From Shewanella insulae (lineage in GTDB: Bacteria > Pseudomonadota > Gammaproteobacteria > Enterobacterales > Shewanellaceae): a stretch of 64,000 nucleotides of DNA. Positions 42,362 through 52,197 of the stretch are shown here, piece after piece. The notes under the pieces were generated by a model. It saw only the letters and a list, made by a program, of their open reading frames with translations. It made no database searches and was not told the DNA's origin. The stretch lies in assembly GCF_009831655.1 (NCBI RefSeq), contig NZ_WRPA01000002.1, positions 186,001-250,000 of the forward strand, written 5' to 3'. Position 1 is the stretch's first letter. The number at the start of each line of letters is the position of its first letter. The position numbers and the translations under genes are program-made.

Positions 42362-43585
42362 CTAGAAGTAGTAGCCGAAGTTGATGTTAAAGCGCTTGTT
42401 GGTACCGCCATCACCTACCATAGAGCCACCGATGAAGGGCTGGTTCTCGGCCACCACGAAGTCGAAATAGGTATAGAGGCCACCGGCGGTGACCGCCACC
42501 CCAGTCACGTTCATGAAGGTATCTTCCTGACCGCTTGGCTTGTCGGTAACAAGCGAGTAGTCGTTGTAGAAGGTCAGGTTTGACACAGGTCCCCACGCCA
42601 CCGGCAGGCTATAGGCTAAGTCCGCCACATAACTGGTCGCCTCGGCTGGAATAGAGTCATAGAAGGCATAGGCGGCAACCACCATGCGCTCCACGTCCAT
42701 GCCATCTACGTCATACTTGTAGTCGGTGAGCTGCAGCTTGAGGTTCCAGCGATCATAGTTGACCACCCCATGTATCGCCGCGGCAACCTGGTCACCATCT
42801 GTGCCGTTCTCTATCTCAAGTTGGCCCATCTGACCCGACACGCCTAGCTCAAGTTTAACCTCATCGAATTGAAAGTTATGGCTGTAACGGGCGTTGAAGG
42901 TATTCTTCTCGCCTGCGGCATAGCCCGCGGTTGGCGCATCGTATATCCCCTCGCCCGCCAAGCGAACACCGACGACGTCATAGGCATATCTGTGGGTGCG
43001 GTCCGACACGTAGCCGTCCAGGCCACCCTGCTCATCATTCTTGTAGAAGGCGAGATCCAGTCGGTTGCTATCGCTCTTATAGGTGTAATTCAGACCCAAA
43101 TCATAGTCGTCTTCCAGGCCCAGATAGAAATTAGAGCTGAAGAAGTAGTTGTTCGAGGCATAGGTCAGGATACCGAAGGGCACCTGAGTCACACCTATCT
43201 TACCCTGTTGCTCATCGTCGAAGTTGTAACCCACCCAGGCGTGATGAATCACATTCATATACTCGAACCAACGGTACTGGGCAGAGAAGAGAACGTCATC
43301 CAGATTACCGTTCACGTCGATACGGAAGAGATCGAAGTCGAAATCACCGCCGCGATCCGTGTTGGCGTCGGAATAATCCTCGTAGGAATATTGGAAACGA
43401 GCCGCACCGCCAAACTTGATCGACTTGTCCATCTCCTTCTCTTCGGGCGCCTGCTCCTTTTCGGCTTCCAACTGCTCAATACGCGCCTTCAGCGCCTTAA
43501 GTTCTTCGTCTACCGTGGCGGCGCCGGCATTAGCGCTCAGGGCCAGCGCGATACAACTGGCTGCAAGTGTATAGCGAATCATCAT
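42362..43585 (-). CDS. outer-membrane porin-like protein
   Basis: A 407-residue exported protein (signal peptide ends NAGA). A coiled coil (DEELKALKARIEQLEAEKEQ) lies at mature residues 5-30, as in trimeric porins that clamp to the cell wall. The rest is a beta-barrel pattern with alternating aromatic strands and the terminal motif NFGYYF with final Phe. Two adjacent ATGs are possible; the second (43580-43582) has better spacing to AGAGG. Substrate selectivity is unknown. A 20-base palindrome lies about 180 bases upstream. Confidence 0.82.
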   Translation of the reverse strand: MMIRYTLAASCIALALSANAGAATVDEELKALKARIEQLEAEKEQAPEEKEMDKSIKFGGAARFQYSYEDYSDANTDRGGDFDFDLFRIDVNGNLDDVLFSAQYRWFEYMNVIHHAWVGYNFDDEQQGKIGVTQVPFGILTYASNNYFFSSNFYLGLEDDYDLGLNYTYKSDSNRLDLAFYKNDEQGGLDGYVSDRTHRYAYDVVGVRLAGEGIYDAPTAGYAAGEKNTFNARYSHNFQFDEVKLELGVSGQMGQLEIENGTDGDQVAAAIHGVVNYDRWNLKLQLTDYKYDVDGMDVERMVVAAYAFYDSIPAEATSYVADLAYSLPVAWGPVSNLTFYNDYSLVTDKPSGQEDTFMNVTGVAVTAGGLYTYFDFVVAENQPFIGGSMVGDGGTNKRFNINFGYYF

Positions 43586-44087
43586 TCATCCTCTTTGATT
43601 TATTTAGTTTTCTGCTTTCAAGCTGCCATCAACATCATGAGTATAGAAACCAGGTGGCAGTTAGGCCAAAAGCCTCCTGGGAGTTCAGTCAAATGGAAAT
43701 ATTCGCCATAGAGAGATGAGCCCTCGCAGGCTTAACCAAGCGACATAAACATCGAGCTATAATGATTAGCCATCTAATCATGAAGAGTTATTAGTATTAT
43801 TATCGGCGACAGCAGAGGTGTGACCCAGATCCAAAAAAACTTGAGTCAACCCTAAGCGTTAGTCGCTAAAACTTAACACATTTCACTTAAAACTTACAGA
43901 ATGAATAGGTTTTATACAGAGTGAGGTGCCAACAAACCCCAAACCATTAGTTACACATCAAATTAAATTCGCACAAAAGGGCCATATCAATAGCCTGGCT
44001 TAACGGTTTCTTGTCGACTGGAAATTGCCCACGAAGGGCATGCGGAAAGAGAAGGCTGAGTGCCGCCGGACAGTAAAATGAAGAAAC
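43586..44087. other. intergenic region upstream of the porin gene
   Basis: About 500 bases, AT-rich in its middle, containing the palindrome at 43762-43781 and a small hairpin near 43648-43680. The plus-strand open frame from 44060 to 44302 has no ribosome binding site and looks like chance. Confidence 0.5.
43762..43781. promoter_or_regulatory. 20-bp perfect palindrome, candidate operator
   Basis: ATGATTAG-CCAT-CTAATCAT is an inverted repeat with 8-base perfect arms. It lies 177 bases upstream of the porin gene. The binding protein is not identifiable from sequence. Confidence 0.5.
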
Positions 44088-44112
44088 AAAAAGGCGCGGC
44101 GTCCTGCCGCGC
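44088..44112 (-). terminator. Rho-independent terminator downstream of czcA
   Basis: On the minus strand GCGCGGC and GCCGCGC pair around a 5-base loop and are followed by CTTTTTG. It lies about 190 bases past the czcA stop. The intervening 44113-44298 shows no convincing gene. Confidence 0.75.
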
Positions 44113-44298
44113 GTGCTCACTCGAGAATACTCCCCCTTTAGCCTCTCACTACAGGTTAGGAATAGCGAGAGATGGAAAAGAAGACTTATTGTGCCCTAGA
44201 GCGTCACCAAGGAGACGCAACTGCGATGGCAAACTGAAAACACCGCTGCCTCCGGCCCTCCCTGGCCCCATCGAATCACTTCATCTTGATGTAAAAAG

Positions 44299-47200
44299 CT
44301 AGTCTAAGGCTTCCAACTCCTTGTCGCCCTTAAGCGCCTTGGTCTCATAGAGCCAGCGATACAGGGTCGGCAGCACCAGCAGCGTCAGGGCGGTAGAGCT
44401 AAACAAGCCACCTATGATCACCACCGCCAGCGGCTTTTGGATCTCGCTGCCCACGCCGCTCGACAGCAGGATAGGGATCAGCCCCAGCGCCGAGGTCAGC
44501 GCCGTCATCAGCACGGGGCGCAGGCGTCCCACTGTGCCTTCATACACGCTGATGTAGAGGGCTTCTCCCGAGGCGCGCCTCTGGTTGATCGAGTCCACCA
44601 GCACCACACCATTGAGCACCGCCACCCCGAATAGGGTGATGAAGCCGATGGAGCTAGGCACAGAAAGATAGGTGCCGCTGACATAGAGGGCCACCACACC
44701 GCCGATCAACGCCAGCGGCACGTTGGCCATGATCAGGCCCACCTGCTTTATAGAGCCGAAAGAGAAGTAGAGCAGCAGGGCGATCAGGGCGATGGATATG
44801 GGCACCACCAGCATCAGCTTCTGCTGAGCCCGCTGCTGGTTCTCATACTGACCGCCGACCACAACCGTATAACCCGGCGGCAGATCCGCCTGAGGCACTA
44901 TGGCATAGATATCCTCGACCACAGAGCCCATGTCGCGTCCCGACACGTTGGCCTGCACTACCACCCGGCGCTGCACATCGTCACGGCGGATATTGGGTGG
45001 CGCCATCTCGACCACCACATCGGCCACCTCCCCCAGGCGCACGGTCGCGCCGTTTACGCCGCTGAGCAGGAGGTCTTTGAGCGCATCGGGCGCGCTGCGA
45101 TATTGGCTCGCCAGACGCACATTGATGTCGTATCTGGCGTTGCCGTCTATCACCTGCCCGGCACTGACGCCGCCTATGCCCTGACTCACCAGGCTCATCA
45201 CCTCATCGACGCTGATCCCATAGCGGGCCAGCAGATCGCGCTTGGGACGCACCACCAGTTGGGCCTCGCCGGACACCTGCTCCAGGGAGACATCCACCGC
45301 GCCCTCGATACCCGACACCAGCTCGCTGAGCTCCTGTCCCTTGCTGGAGAGCACCTCGAGATCCGGGCCAAACAACTTGATCGCCAGCTGGGCCTTCACC
45401 CCTGAGAGCAGCTCATCGACGCGGGTAGCGATGGGCTGGGAGAAGGTAAACAGCAGGCCGGGAAAGACGCTTAGCTTCTCTTCCATCTTGCGCTGCAGCT
45501 CGAGACGGGTCTCGGCGTGTTCCCACTCCTCGATCGGCTTGAGGCCGATGTAGATCTCTATGTTGCTCACAGGCTCAGGGTCGCCCCCCAGTTCCGGGGC
45601 GCCGATACGGCTCAGGGCATAGTCGACCTCGGGGAAGGTCATCAACATGGCCTCGAGCTTAGGGGCCACATCCAGCGAGGTGTTCAGGCTGGCCGTGGGC
45701 GCCAGGGTCACCCTCAGATTGATGGTGCCCTCCTCAAGCTCGGGCACAAACTCGGTACCTAGCCTCGGCAGCAGCGCCATGCTGATGCCAAACAGGGTCA
45801 CAGCCGTCAACAGCACCAACTTGGGCCTGCCCATGGTGGCACTGAGCAGATGACGATACAGGGCCTCCACCGGCTTGAGTACCGGGCTTTCCCTCAGGGT
45901 CACGCCACGCTTGAACAGATAAACTGCTAAAGCTGGCACGCCGATCAGGGCGACAAACAGCGCCGCCACCATGGCCAGGATGATGCTCACCGCCATGGGC
46001 TGAAACAGCTTGCCCTCCACCCCTTCCAAGGCAAACAGTGGCGCAAACACCACTATGATGATGGCGGTTGCAAAGAAGATGGGGCTGCACACCTCCTTGG
46101 CGGCCAGCATCACCCGCAGGGCAATGCCGCTACGCTCACCTTCTCCCTGACCATCTTCCTCGCCATGATAGGGGTCGCACTCGTCCGAGGCGCGCGCCTT
46201 GGCCTGATCGATATGCCTTCTATCTGGTTGAGTCAGGTGCTTGAAGATGTTCTCCACCATCACCACTGAGCCATCCACCAGCATGCCGATAGCCACCGCC
46301 AGCCCGCCGAGGGACATCAGGTTGGCCGACATGCCAAAGTAAGCCATCACCATCAAGGCCAGGCCGATGGAGACGGGAATAGAGAGCAGCACCAAAGCCG
46401 TCGCGCGCAGATTTACCAGGAAGAGCGCCAGGATCACCACGATAAACACGAAAGCCATCAAGAGGGCATCGCGCACCGTCTCTACCGCCTTGTTCACCAG
46501 ATCCGCCTGGTCATAGAACACCTCGAAGGAGACTCCCTTAGGCAGCGCCTGCTCTATCATGGCGGTTCGGGCCGAGATATCGTCGATGGTTGCCTTGGTG
46601 TTGGCCCCCATACGCTTAAGCACCACGCCGGCGACCACTTCGCCCAGCGCCTGTGGCGTCCCGGCATCGTCGCGGCGGGTCATGGTGACCGCGCCCACAC
46701 GGATCTCGGCGCCAAAGTCCACCTTGGCAATGTCGGCTACCCGTACCGGCGTGCCGCCCACCTCTGTGAGTGGGATCTGGGCAATCGCCGCAAGGCCCGC
46801 CTCGCCAGCGGGTAGCAGGCCGTAGCCCCGCACCACCAGCTGTTCCTGTCCCTGATCCATAAACCAGCCACCGGCGTTGCGGTTATTGCTCTCAAGGGCC
46901 TGGGTCACCTGGGCCATAGAGAGGCCATAGCTGCGTAGCTTGTTGGGTTCTATCTGCACCTGATATTGCCGCACCTCGCCTCCGAAGGAGAGCACATCGG
47001 TCACGCCCCCTACCGGCATCATGATGAGTTTCACCAGATAGTCGTTGAGGCTCCGCAGCTCGGCGGCGTCTATGCCGGACTCAGGCGTGGCCCGCAGTAT
47101 GTACTGATAGATCTGCCCCAGCCCAGAGGTGTTGGGGCCTATCTCGGGCACCCCCACCCCGTCAGGGATCATCTCCCTGGCGGCCTGCAACTGCTCAAAC

Positions 47201-47529
47201 ACCTGCTGACGGGCAAAGTAAATGTCTGTGCCCTCGGCAAACACCACTGTCACTATGGACAGGCCAGTGCGCGACAAGGAGCGCACCTCGGTCACCGACG
47301 GCAGGGCGTACATGGCCGATTCCACCGGGTAGCTGATCAGCTTTTCCACCTCCTCGGCCGCCAACCCCTCGGCGGCGGTGTTAACCGTCACCTGCACATT
47401 GGTGACATCGGGAAAGGCATCGAGATTGAGCTTAGGTAACATGGCGACGCTGGCTACCACACCACACAGCAGCGCCAGGACCACCAGAAGCCGATTGCGT
47501 ATCGCGCTATCGATAAGTTTCTGAAGCAT
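44299..47529 (-). CDS. heavy-metal RND efflux pump, CzcA/CusA family
   Basis: A 1076-residue inner-membrane proton-driven metal exporter with about 12 transmembrane segments and two large periplasmic loops. It matches heavy-metal RND proteins throughout (TNVQVTVNTAAEGLAAEEVE, ERSGIALRVMLAAKEV). The transmembrane-4 motif reads AIGMLVDGSVVMVENIFKHL. CzcA-type zinc/cobalt pumps usually have DFGxxxDGA here and CusA-type have AIGAMVDAA, so this is intermediate. A cytoplasmic loop insertion (DECDPYHGEEDGQGEGE) adds His, Cys and acidic residues. It is last of the czcC-czcB-czcA run; substrate metal is not certain. Confidence 0.88.
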   Translation of the reverse strand: MLQKLIDSAIRNRLLVVLALLCGVVASVAMLPKLNLDAFPDVTNVQVTVNTAAEGLAAEEVEKLISYPVESAMYALPSVTEVRSLSRTGLSIVTVVFAEGTDIYFARQQVFEQLQAAREMIPDGVGVPEIGPNTSGLGQIYQYILRATPESGIDAAELRSLNDYLVKLIMMPVGGVTDVLSFGGEVRQYQVQIEPNKLRSYGLSMAQVTQALESNNRNAGGWFMDQGQEQLVVRGYGLLPAGEAGLAAIAQIPLTEVGGTPVRVADIAKVDFGAEIRVGAVTMTRRDDAGTPQALGEVVAGVVLKRMGANTKATIDDISARTAMIEQALPKGVSFEVFYDQADLVNKAVETVRDALLMAFVFIVVILALFLVNLRATALVLLSIPVSIGLALMVMAYFGMSANLMSLGGLAVAIGMLVDGSVVMVENIFKHLTQPDRRHIDQAKARASDECDPYHGEEDGQGEGERSGIALRVMLAAKEVCSPIFFATAIIIVVFAPLFALEGVEGKLFQPMAVSIILAMVAALFVALIGVPALAVYLFKRGVTLRESPVLKPVEALYRHLLSATMGRPKLVLLTAVTLFGISMALLPRLGTEFVPELEEGTINLRVTLAPTASLNTSLDVAPKLEAMLMTFPEVDYALSRIGAPELGGDPEPVSNIEIYIGLKPIEEWEHAETRLELQRKMEEKLSVFPGLLFTFSQPIATRVDELLSGVKAQLAIKLFGPDLEVLSSKGQELSELVSGIEGAVDVSLEQVSGEAQLVVRPKRDLLARYGISVDEVMSLVSQGIGGVSAGQVIDGNARYDINVRLASQYRSAPDALKDLLLSGVNGATVRLGEVADVVVEMAPPNIRRDDVQRRVVVQANVSGRDMGSVVEDIYAIVPQADLPPGYTVVVGGQYENQQRAQQKLMLVVPISIALIALLLYFSFGSIKQVGLIMANVPLALIGGVVALYVSGTYLSVPSSIGFITLFGVAVLNGVVLVDSINQRRASGEALYISVYEGTVGRLRPVLMTALTSALGLIPILLSSGVGSEIQKPLAVVIIGGLFSSTALTLLVLPTLYRWLYETKALKGDKELEALD

Positions 47530-47541
47530 TAGGGCTACCTC

Positions 47542-48801
47542 TTAGTGATTGTGAATATCGAAGCCTGACTTGGCCTGCTCAGAGGCCAGGAAGAAGGCGC
47601 CCGAGACCACCACCCGCATCTCAGGGCTTAACCCCTGCACCAGGTTCATGCCACGTTGGCGTTCACTCACCTCGACCTCCACGGCCTCAAAGCCATCGCC
47701 CTCTTCGACAAACACCTGCCAGTCGCCGTCACCGCCGCGGGTCAGCGCCGCATCGGGCAATATCACCCCGTCCTGGTTATTATCTGCCAGATAGATCTCG
47801 GCAAACTGACCTGCATGCAGCACATGGCCCGGGTTGGCGAAAGCTACCAGGATCTGCTCGGTGCGGGTGACGCTGTCGATCTCATGGGAGCGGCCAATCA
47901 CCTCGGCCTCCAGGCTAAAATCGCCCACCTTCACCAATGCCTTACTGCCCACCTTGATCTGTTGAGACTGGGTCGGCGTCACCTGCGCCTCGACCCAGAG
48001 GTGAGACTCGTCGGTGAGCTGCATCAGGGCCGTGCCGCCGGTGAACACCTGGCCTTTCATGGCCACATCCTGCTGCACCCGGCCGTCGAGCGGCGCCAAC
48101 AGCCGATAACTGCCAATGATCTCGGGATCAGACTCCAGCGCCTTGATCTGCGTAGGCGTCATCTTGAGCGCGCCGAGTATGGCGCGCTTGAGTTCTGCAT
48201 CCACCTGCGCCTGCAGACGACGACTGGCACTCACCGCGCTCTGACTCATGCGCTTCACCCGGCCCCACTCGGCCGCGGCATTGATATAGTCCGCCTGGGC
48301 CTGAGCCACGGCTGCGCCCCCCAGGGTCAACAGAGGCTGGCCCTTGGTGACCTCCTGTCCCGGCACCACATGGCGCGCCAACACCCGCACATCCAGCTGA
48401 GGCGCCAGGGTCACGGTGCGCTCCCTGTCCACCACCAGGGTGGCAGTTGCCACTGCGGCCAGGCTGAAGCCCTGACTGCTCACCTGCTCCACGCGGATCC
48501 CCGCCAACTGGCGCTGCTCCTCGCTGAGCACTAGCTCGCCGCCATGGGCTTCTTGGTCGCCATGGGCTTCTTCGTTACCATGAGCGCCTTCATCGCCATC
48601 GCCATGGCCCGGTTCTTGTCCTTGATCTTGTATCTGCTCTTGGGACACTTGCCCCTTGGCTGACTCTGCTTTGTGATCGTGGCCCTCGGCGCCGAGGGCG
48701 ACGCCACCCACGGCCGTCATACTCATCAAGACGCCGAAGCCCATGGCCCGCATCAATGGGCTTAGCTGTAGGAAACGTGTTTTATTTGATTGATTTTTCA
48801 T
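47542..48801 (-). CDS. RND periplasmic adaptor with His-rich N-terminus, CzcB-like
   Basis: A 419-residue membrane-fusion protein starting at the ATG at 48799-48801 (AGGTG upstream). After the signal peptide there is a metal-binding stretch rich in His, Gly and Glu (GHGDGDEGAHGNEEAHGDQE), residues about 35-80. Next come barrel-sandwich and helical hairpin domains (LLTLGGAAVAQAQADYI, LLAPLDGRVQQDV). It links the RND pump to the outer-membrane channel and may capture periplasmic metal. It lies 12 bases upstream of the pump gene. Confidence 0.86.
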   Translation of the reverse strand: MKNQSNKTRFLQLSPLMRAMGFGVLMSMTAVGGVALGAEGHDHKAESAKGQVSQEQIQDQGQEPGHGDGDEGAHGNEEAHGDQEAHGGELVLSEEQRQLAGIRVEQVSSQGFSLAAVATATLVVDRERTVTLAPQLDVRVLARHVVPGQEVTKGQPLLTLGGAAVAQAQADYINAAAEWGRVKRMSQSAVSASRRLQAQVDAELKRAILGALKMTPTQIKALESDPEIIGSYRLLAPLDGRVQQDVAMKGQVFTGGTALMQLTDESHLWVEAQVTPTQSQQIKVGSKALVKVGDFSLEAEVIGRSHEIDSVTRTEQILVAFANPGHVLHAGQFAEIYLADNNQDGVILPDAALTRGGDGDWQVFVEEGDGFEAVEVEVSERQRGMNLVQGLSPEMRVVVSGAFFLASEQAKSGFDIHNH

Positions 48802-48882
48802 ACTTTTCACCTAAATTCTTTATCCGTTTTGCTAAAGCCTGCTCGCTAAAATGTGCTCGCTAGCTTTAGCGCCTTAGCGCGA

Positions 48883-50163
48883 CTAAACGCCTTCACGGCC
48901 GAGCTGACGCTGCAGATAGTTCTCGAGCTGACCGCTCTGCCCCATCCAGTCGAGCCAGCTGCGGTAGAGGGCGCTCTCGAGGGAGAGCCCCGCCAGATAG
49001 CTGCTGGCCAGCTGCCTCTGCCCCTGCAGATAGTCGCTGGTGCTGATGTCGCCCGCACGCCATTGCTGTGACAGGGCATCCTGCACACCGGCGCCAGAGG
49101 TGAGCACCAACTCACGCCACTCGCGGTAACGCTGCTGCAGCCTGGGCAGGCTTAGGTGAAAAAGTTTGGCGGCCTGGGTGAGGCTACGCTCACGGGCCAG
49201 ATAATCTTGCTCGGCGATGGCGACCTGGGTTCCGGCCGCGGCCTTGGCCTCGCGATAATCGTTGCGGATCTGAATCGGGATCGACAGCCCCAGCCCCAGC
49301 TTGTTCTCCTCTCCTTCACGCTCGGCGCTCAGGCTGATACTGGGATCGGCGCTGGTATCTGCCGCCATCTGCTGGCTGGCCAACTTGGCCATCATCACCT
49401 GCTGGTAGGCGCCGGCCAGGGCGGGCAGCTCGGGGCCAACCTCGCCACTCGCCTCTATGCTGAGGGCGCCGATAAACTCGGCGAAGGGCAGCTCCAGCTC
49501 GCCAAAGCGGCTGAGCACGCTGGCATCGGCGGCCAGCGAGGCCTGCTCTGCAGCGGCGTGATCTGCGGCCTTACTGGCCAGATCCAGCTGCATCAGCTGC
49601 AGCTCGGCCCGTGACAGGGCCCCCGCCTGCAACTGCTGCTTGGCGATGGCGACCTGCTGTTTGGCGCTCTCTAGCAAACGTCCCTGAAAGGCGAGTAATT
49701 TCGCCTGCTGAGCCTGCTCCACCAGCGCCATCAGGAGGTCACCGTAGAGCTGGCTGCGAGCCAGACGATTATCGGCCAGCAAGATCTCGGCCTCGAGCTG
49801 GGCAACACGTGTCGCCACCCCACGCTTGTCGCCCCAGTCTAGGGTCTGACTCACCTCCAGGGTATAGGTATCTTCGCTGGCATTTTGGTAGTTCACCCCC
49901 AGCTCGGGGTTATAGACGGGCCTGTCTGCGGCCTCAACCAAGAGCCTGGCCTGACGAACCTTGGCCTGCTGCGCCTGGAGCTCAGGCAGTTGATTCACCT
50001 TGCTCATCAAGGGGGCGAGCCAGCCCTGAAAACCAGTCTGATCAAGCTGCGCCAGCAGGGGGGCCGGTGCAATTTCTCCCGCTTCTGAGTAAAGGGTTTC
50101 GGCGAACAGTGGCGCGCCCCATATGGCACCCAATAATGCGGTGGCGATTAAGCTCTTTCTCAT
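48883..50163 (-). CDS. TolC-family outer-membrane channel, CzcC-like
   Basis: A 426-residue exported protein (signal peptide ends PLFA) with the helical repeats of outer-membrane efflux proteins: QARLLVEAADRPVYNPEL, LEVSQTLDWGDKRGVATRV and LGLSIPIQIRNDYREAKAAA are typical of CzcC. It should form the trimeric exit duct for the RND pump. AGGAA lies a few bases upstream of the ATG. It leads the czcCBA run, with an 81-base gap before czcB. Confidence 0.86.
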   Translation of the reverse strand: MRKSLIATALLGAIWGAPLFAETLYSEAGEIAPAPLLAQLDQTGFQGWLAPLMSKVNQLPELQAQQAKVRQARLLVEAADRPVYNPELGVNYQNASEDTYTLEVSQTLDWGDKRGVATRVAQLEAEILLADNRLARSQLYGDLLMALVEQAQQAKLLAFQGRLLESAKQQVAIAKQQLQAGALSRAELQLMQLDLASKAADHAAAEQASLAADASVLSRFGELELPFAEFIGALSIEASGEVGPELPALAGAYQQVMMAKLASQQMAADTSADPSISLSAEREGEENKLGLGLSIPIQIRNDYREAKAAAGTQVAIAEQDYLARERSLTQAAKLFHLSLPRLQQRYREWRELVLTSGAGVQDALSQQWRAGDISTSDYLQGQRQLASSYLAGLSLESALYRSWLDWMGQSGQLENYLQRQLGREGV

Positions 50164-50375
50164 CGCAATTCCTAATCTTAAGGATCAGGCTTCTCTGCTG
50201 CCTGCCAAGGCATGGTTAACCATAGCTAGGCAGGCAAACGCACAGCATCGACCCGCGGCAAGATAATTCACCGCGGCCCAGGGCTGGCAGTTAACAGAGA
50301 ACGCCCGATAAAAAACGGTAACCCAACAGTGCCCGCGCCATGCACAGGGCCTGAAAAGGCATTATTTTCAGAAGA

Positions 50376-50807
50376 TTAAGAAAGATAGATAGGTGGGCGA
50401 TAAGCCGCTTGTTGCTCTGGTGGCAGGTAGTGCAATCTGGCGCTCGCGGGTTCATCGCTCACGGGCACAGAAGGGGTCAGGGCCAGCTGAGACACTAAGG
50501 TCACGTGACCACCATGACACTGGCAGTCGAGGCAGAGATCGAAGGTCTGAGTCTCTGTCTTGCTGATCTGGTGTTGATGTGGCGTCTCTAGCTCGGGCTC
50601 ATCGAAGGCGCATTGGCAATCGACACACTGAGCCAGGCTCACCACTTCGGCAGTAAACTGCAGATGGGGATGGGTTTCGCTCTCCTCTTCATGGCTGCCA
50701 AGATGCAACTGATGCGCGCCAAGATTCGCCCCTGCAAACTGCAGTGCGACTACGGCGATCATCATCAAGGCAATCTTGTGAACCAGTTGTCGAAAGAAGC
50801 GACTCAA
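50376..50807 (-). CDS. His/Cys-rich exported metal protein, CzcI-like
   Basis: A 143-residue protein. I chose the TTG at 50805-50807, which has GGAG 5 bases upstream and gives a good signal peptide (KIALMMIAVVALQFAGANLG). The mature part holds many His (HQLHLGSHEEE) and two CxxCxC motifs (CVDCQC and CLDCQCHGGH). It lies 212 bases upstream of the CzcC-like gene on the same strand. Position and composition resemble the small periplasmic CzcI proteins of metal-resistance clusters, but sequence identity is not established. Confidence 0.65.
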   Translation of the reverse strand: MSRFFRQLVHKIALMMIAVVALQFAGANLGAHQLHLGSHEEESETHPHLQFTAEVVSLAQCVDCQCAFDEPELETPHQHQISKTETQTFDLCLDCQCHGGHVTLVSQLALTPSVPVSDEPASARLHYLPPEQQAAYRPPIYLS

Positions 50808-50948
50808 GCAAACTCCAAAGGGGAAAAAGCGTAAAAAGGTCGAGTAATCAGACTCAAGGGGTGGCAAATAGTTCCACGGCTATCGCTAAATTAACAGGAG
50901 ATTCGTCCCGTCATGCCAGCCAGATCACACTTGCCACCCGCTACGCCA

Positions 50949-51131
50949 TTACTTGAATACGCAGTGCTTGGTGTAGTCGGCGGCTTCATTGGCCGTCCAG
51001 TCACCCTTAGGCTTATCTTCCATCTGCTTACACCACTTTTCGCTACCTACCTCGGGAGCACAACCAGAAAGCGATGCCATCAGAGCTAAGGCCAGCGCGG
51101 CAGACGTCAGAGAGAGTGAAGATTTTAACAT
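50949..51131 (-). CDS. DUF3012-family small lipoprotein
   Basis: A 60-residue lipoprotein with lipobox LSGC (Cys24). The mature part is CAPEVGSEKWCKQMEDKPKG, then DWTANEAADYTKHCVF, the pattern of DUF3012, which is small and conserved in Vibrio and Shewanella. AAGGAA precedes the ATG. The function is unknown and it appears monocistronic. Confidence 0.82.
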   Translation of the reverse strand: MLKSSLSLTSAALALALMASLSGCAPEVGSEKWCKQMEDKPKGDWTANEAADYTKHCVFK

Positions 51132-51180
51132 GAAGAGATTCCTTAAGGATGTCAGATAGTAAGAGTACCAGTCCTAGAGT

Positions 51181-51564
51181 CTATGACTCCTGATCGATCG
51201 GACAACTCAGTTTAGCGGTGATCCACTCGATAGCCTGGGGTTTATCCTCAAGAGCATACCACGCCACCTCCCCTTGCATAAAGGGGCCCATAAGACGCAC
51301 CGCGTTACCAAACCAATCGGGTCCACCCACCAGCACCAAGGCATCGAACCTGGGCAGTTGCAGCTCACCCACGCCCGAGAGCGACTGACTCTCCCAGCCT
51401 TCCAGCAGCACATCTGCCTCGATATAGAGACACACCTTGCCCGAGGCCTGCTGATATTCCTCTATGATGGGGACTATCTTGTTGCAATAGTCCTGGGTCG
51501 ACAATCGCCCGCTGGCAAATAAACTGATCACCCCATTGGTGATATCGGCGATTTGACATAACAT
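51181..51564 (-). CDS. SpoIIAA/STAS-like protein
   Basis: A 127-residue cytoplasmic protein starting at the ATG at 51562-51564 (GGAG 7 bases upstream). It shows the alternating strand-helix pattern of SpoIIAA-like/STAS proteins: GVISLFASGRLSTQDYCNKI, KVCLYIEADVLLEGWE and FDALVLVGGPDWFGNAVRL. Such proteins may bind lipids or act as partners in signalling. No kinase or sigma-regulator gene is adjacent, so the role is unknown. Confidence 0.72.
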   Translation of the reverse strand: MLCQIADITNGVISLFASGRLSTQDYCNKIVPIIEEYQQASGKVCLYIEADVLLEGWESQSLSGVGELQLPRFDALVLVGGPDWFGNAVRLMGPFMQGEVAWYALEDKPQAIEWITAKLSCPIDQES

Positions 51565-51673
51565 ACTCACACTCCGAGAAGGCGCCTAATTTGGCGACCA
51601 TTTTGCAACATTTTGACGGGCCAATGATACAGGTCTAGATCAAATAAGCCGAACATGTCGACACCTTAATCAG

Positions 51674-52084
51674 ATGATAAAGATCTCTCAGCGCGTCCAA
51701 TTAGCCGATAACGAACTGGAATGGCAATTCATCCGTTCCAGTGGCGCCGGTGGCCAGCACCTAAACAAGGTCTCCACCGCGGCCCAGCTGATCTTCGACA
51801 TTCGCCAATCTTCGCTGCCGGAGTTTTATCAGCAACGCCTGCTCGCCAAGGCCGACCATCGCATCACCAAAAGCGGCAAGATCATCATCAAGTGTCAGGC
51901 CAGTCGCAGCCAGGACGCCAACCGTCAGACGGCACTGGAACAGTTTATTGCCCTGGTGGCCAGCGTCGGCCACACCGCCAAGAAACGTGTCGCCACCAAG
52001 CCCACAAAGGCCAGCCAGCGTAGGCGAGTCGATGCCAAGAAACAGCGCGGTGCCACCAAGGCCCTCAGGCAGAAACAGTTCTAA
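51674..52084 (+). CDS. arfB: peptidyl-tRNA hydrolase ArfB (ribosome rescue)
   Basis: A 136-residue release-factor-like protein with the catalytic GGQ at residues 26-28 (SSGAGGQHLNKVSTAA) and a long basic tail (KKRVATKPTKASQRRRVDAK) that inserts in the empty mRNA channel of stalled ribosomes. It lacks codon-recognition domains. This is the classical ArfB/YaeJ layout, releasing peptides from non-stop complexes. It is transcribed alone, upstream of aroQ. Confidence 0.92.
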   Translation: MIKISQRVQLADNELEWQFIRSSGAGGQHLNKVSTAAQLIFDIRQSSLPEFYQQRLLAKADHRITKSGKIIIKCQASRSQDANRQTALEQFIALVASVGHTAKKRVATKPTKASQRRRVDAKKQRGATKALRQKQF

Positions 52085-52197
52085 TCATAAAGTCTTTCCA
52101 GCAAGCTGATTTTTACTAACGAGACGCCAAAATCGCCGATAAGTGTGCTAAGTTGCAGGTATCTGACTTAAAAGACTGAATCCATAAGGTGTTGTGC

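Noticed and set aside
44060..44302. Plus-strand 80-codon open frame
   Set aside because: No ribosome binding site, low-complexity Pro/Arg composition, and covers the terminator of the convergent czc operon.
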